54,586 bases of DNA, from the NCBI GenBank assembly GCA_964458575.1, contig CAYWMD010000045.1, positions 1 through 54,586 of the forward strand, read 5' to 3'. Of this stretch, positions 53,501 through 54,586 are shown one piece after another. Every line of letters begins with the position of its first letter. The first letter of the stretch is position 1. The notes under the pieces are model-generated. The model ran no database searches, was not told where the DNA came from, and saw only the letters and a list, made by a program, of their open reading frames with translations. Source of the DNA: CAYWMD01 sp964458575 (GTDB lineage Bacteria > Verrucomicrobiota > Verrucomicrobiia > Limisphaerales > JADLHS01). The position numbers and the translations under genes were made by a program.

Positions 53501-54027
53501 CCGACCGTCCGTATCTCGGCGCGACCCCTAGCGATCCGTTCTACAAGGTGAGCCGCCTCATGCTGCGCCTGACTTACAACACCGCGTATCCCTACAACGT
53601 CGTCATGATGAAGCACGGCTCGTTCATCGCGACGGAGAAGACGGTGAAAGCGCAGCAGACGCGCCCGGACGGCCTATCGCTCACCGAGGAAGGCTACATC
53701 TCGAACTTCCGCTTCGGCTCGCAGCAGTCGGTCACACGCAACTGGCACATGCCCATGCACCAGACCGACACGTTGTTCCACAAATCGAAAGCGTTCATGA
53801 GTTTCCTCTTCGGCGGCGAGGCGGACAACCACGCCGTCAACACCGTGCCGAAGGAATGTCTGATCCGAATCACGAAGGCGGAAGACGGTGGCCTCGGCGG
53901 CAAAGGCCCGTGGAAACCTGGTTTGAACGGCATGTCGCCGGACGCCGAAGGCAAGCCGATGAAGAAATACCTTGCCGGTGAATTCAGCGGCAAGGGTGAA
54001 GGCGGCGGTGGAGCGACCTTTGAGTGA
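50551..54027 (+). CDS. Tat-exported type II molybdopterin oxidoreductase, NxrA/NarG-like catalytic subunit
   Basis: A 1158-residue protein starting MNDNLSRRSFLQRSG, with a twin-arginine signal, so it works in the periplasm. The iron-sulfur site is C70-x3-D74-x3-C78 then C118, with Asp in place of one Cys, as I recall for NxrA-type enzymes. The molybdenum-site region SNYTWHGDQAPGHP (Asp near residue 278) and 'PEYGAPSTKADYWIPVRP' match the NarG/NxrA group, as does the C-terminal 'NPADRPYLGATPSDPFY'. It is ~100 residues shorter than cytoplasmic NarG. It interconverts nitrate and nitrite or handles a related oxyanion; direction cannot be read from the sequence. With qNOR nearby, nitrate reduction in denitrification is the simplest reading. 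Confidence 0.85.
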   Translation: MNDNLSRRSFLQRSGLVGAGITAAQFLPLRFLQAQPTDDVLNPLAHYPNRNWEQLYRNQYAYDREFSWVCAPNDTHNCRITAHVRNGVIVRLGEQYDVHTYTDLYGKHASAAWGNRHCAKGYTFHRILYGPYRLKHPIVRRGWKRWADDGFPTLTSEVKAKYKFDTRGTDKFERISWDDAFAYIAKATKAIATRYSGDEGAKLLETQGYPKEMIDDMGGAGTRTIKMRGGMGLLGVLGKYGMYRLCNSLALLDVNIRGVKPEDAKAGRIWSNYTWHGDQAPGHPWVHGLQNSESDFNDLRNSKLIIMNGKNLVENKMADAHWFVEAMERGCKIVVIAPEYGAPSTKADYWIPVRPSTDAALWLGVTRLMIDNKWYDEKFVKQFTDFPLLVRTDNGKRLRAAEVFPNYSNTLSADSPSKKVQGITDEQHQKLGDFVVWDGKSSSPKAITRDMVGETLTKSGIDPALDWKGKIKLTDGSEVEVATAWNLYHVHLKDYDLDNVSEITSAPKELIERLAKDIATTTPTSLHQGEGINHWFHATEANRAAYLPLMLTGNIGKPGAGCHGWAGNYKAALFQGSKLTGPGFKGWVMEDPFEQNLDPKAHGKEVHAHGYTKDEEPAYWNHGDRPLIVNTPKEGRKVFTGKSHMPSPTKAIFTTNVNLINNAKWAYGMIKNVNPNVELIVTMDTQMTASVEYSDFGLPANSWVEFEDLEITASCSNPFLQIWKGGIKRLYDSKDDLTILAGIGAALGKLTGDKRFYTHFKFEHEGKRSIYIQRLLDTCTTTAGYQLADIMAGKYGPPGGALMLFRSYPRIPFYEQIHDNYPFYTDTGRLHSYSDDPTALACGENFIVHREGPEATPYLPNVIVSSNPLVRPNDYGIPLDAEHWDERTVRNVKLSWADTKNSKNFLWEKGFQFYCLTPKSRHSVHSSWANVDWHLIWNSNFGDPYRVDKRLPNVGEHQIHMNPQAARDLGIADGDYVYVDANPADRPYLGATPSDPFYKVSRLMLRLTYNTAYPYNVVMMKHGSFIATEKTVKAQQTRPDGLSLTEEGYISNFRFGSQQSVTRNWHMPMHQTDTLFHKSKAFMSFLFGGEADNHAVNTVPKECLIRITKAEDGGLGGKGPWKPGLNGMSPDAEGKPMKKYLAGEFSGKGEGGGGATFE

Positions 54028-54174
54028 ACATGAAAGCACCAAGCACCAACATCCAAGCTCCAGAGAAGCTCCAAGCTCCAAACTTCAAGAGCGGGCGGAG
54101 CAACGCGCGGGTTTGGAGCTTGGGATTTAGTGTTTCTCTGGAGTTTGGTGCTTGGAATTTGGAGCTTTGAAATT
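54028..54174. repeat. imperfect inverted repeat after the catalytic subunit
   Basis: The left half (from 54031) is built of CCAAGCTCC-type words and the right half (to 54173) of their complements GGAGCTTGG, with a centre near 54105. It could act as a transcript-stabilising or attenuating hairpin between the catalytic subunit and the next gene. Confidence 0.55.
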
Positions 54175-54586
54175 ATGCCCAAAGACGAATTCGATTTTGA
54201 AGACCCGTTTGAACTGAACGGCATGGCGTTCATGACACACGAGGACACGACCGACAGCATGGCCGAGACGTTCACCGAGGAGTTCATGCGGATGGGTTAC
54301 GGCCACAAGCAGGTGCTCGCGCTGTTCCGCAACCCACATTACATCGGACCGAACATGGCCTTGGAAAAACGCGGCGAGCCCTTCATCCGCAATCTCATCG
54401 CCGACGTCTTCGCGCGCTGGGGCAAGAAAGTGGAGTGGCCCGTAGCGGCAGGCATCTTGCCTGCCGTAGAGCCGGGCTTCCAGCCCGGCGGAAATGGCGT
54501 CGCAAGCACCCAAGCGTTGGCAAGTGCGGAAGCCACCATCAATTCGGACGCCAATCCAGGCGGCAAGCTGCCGCCCTCTACGGCAG
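54175..54586 (+). CDS. conserved small protein of the molybdoenzyme operon (cut by window edge)
   Basis: The frame from the ATG at 54175 reads MPKDEFDFEDPFELNG, then MAETFTEEFMRMGYGHKQVL and 'ALFRNPHYIGPNMALEKRG', about 137 residues to the window end without a stop. Acidic and helical start; no Cys. I recall small proteins with a similar 'MAETFVEEFMRMGY' segment beside molybdoenzyme subunits, perhaps assembly factors, but this is from memory. From about 54440 the frame passes through hairpin repeats (AAGILPAVEPGFQPGG), so the C-terminal part may be repeat-derived. The iron-sulfur beta subunit probably follows outside the window. Confidence 0.6.
   Translation, partial: MPKDEFDFEDPFELNGMAFMTHEDTTDSMAETFTEEFMRMGYGHKQVLALFRNPHYIGPNMALEKRGEPFIRNLIADVFARWGKKVEWPVAAGILPAVEPGFQPGGNGVASTQALASAEATINSDANPGGKLPPSTA
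54447..54586. repeat. in-frame hairpin repeats at the right edge
   Basis: GGCAGGCA-TCT-TGCCTGCC (54447), GCCGGGCT-TCC-AGCCCGGC (54471) and GGCGGCA-AGC-TGCCGCC (54559) are perfect stems. CTGCCGTAG (54461) and CTACGGCAG (54578) are complementary, so the element is compound and continues past the edge. Confidence 0.65.

Overview
The window looks like a chromosomal contig from a GC-rich member of the Verrucomicrobiota, probably in the Pedosphaerales/Limisphaerales range. I infer this from protein style rather than from a marker gene. The clues are secreted proteins ending in a Trp/Asn-rich C-terminal module that closes in 'FYRL', a prepilin-type protein, sulfatase, tannase and heparinase-like genes, and many short perfect hairpin repeats, some read through in frame inside genes. 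No rRNA, tRNA, CRISPR array or transposase is visible.

Layout. 1-4150: left edge of a conjugation or type IV secretion-like block (pilin-like, membrane, coiled-coil and VirB4-like genes on the minus strand), a divergent ClpB-type AAA+ ATPase and a MORN-repeat protein. 4150-7210: no confident gene except a secreted beta-repeat protein. 7211-14611: an NYN-domain ribonuclease, then a two-gene type III-like restriction-modification system (mod, res). Two copies of a ~72-bp element with a conserved stem-loop precede the nuclease and the mod gene, and the second copy runs into a large nested hairpin. This is the best candidate for an undescribed system. 14612-20202: a broken sulfatase facing a broken glycosidase tail, a heparinase II/III-like lyase, a tannase-family esterase and a small unknown gene.

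20275-28015 (minus strand): a dense run with overlapping starts and stops. It encodes a trans-sulfuration PLP enzyme, a pyridoxamine-oxidase-like flavoprotein, two paralogous DGC-domain proteins, a halogenase/reductase-type FAD enzyme, a B12-binding radical SAM protein and a HemN-like radical SAM protein. It resembles a small biosynthetic or redox cluster. 28105-33139: hemerythrin, an antiporter remnant, and a tetR-controlled HlyD/MacB-type exporter. 33608-39014: a nitric oxide block with the di-iron repair protein RIC/ScdA, an NsrR-like Rrf2 regulator with a good candidate operator, a quinol nitric oxide reductase, and two lesion-bearing genes (DUF3088 and an NnrS-like membrane protein).

39181-47772: cupin, methyltransferase, secreted proteins, a prepilin-type protein, a HYR-domain surface protein and a PD40 (TolB-like) protein. 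48959-end: a respiratory operon with a di-heme cytochrome c carrying an ethylbenzene-dehydrogenase-type heme domain, a Tat-exported NxrA/NarG-type molybdopterin subunit and a small conserved protein cut by the window edge. Four perfect TTGAC-N4-GTCAA palindromes (28058, 33157, 47930, 48900) lie near hemerythrin/DGC, the exporter regulator, the PD40 protein and the cytochrome. They suggest one CRP/FNR-type regulon linking nitrogen-oxide respiration with NO protection.
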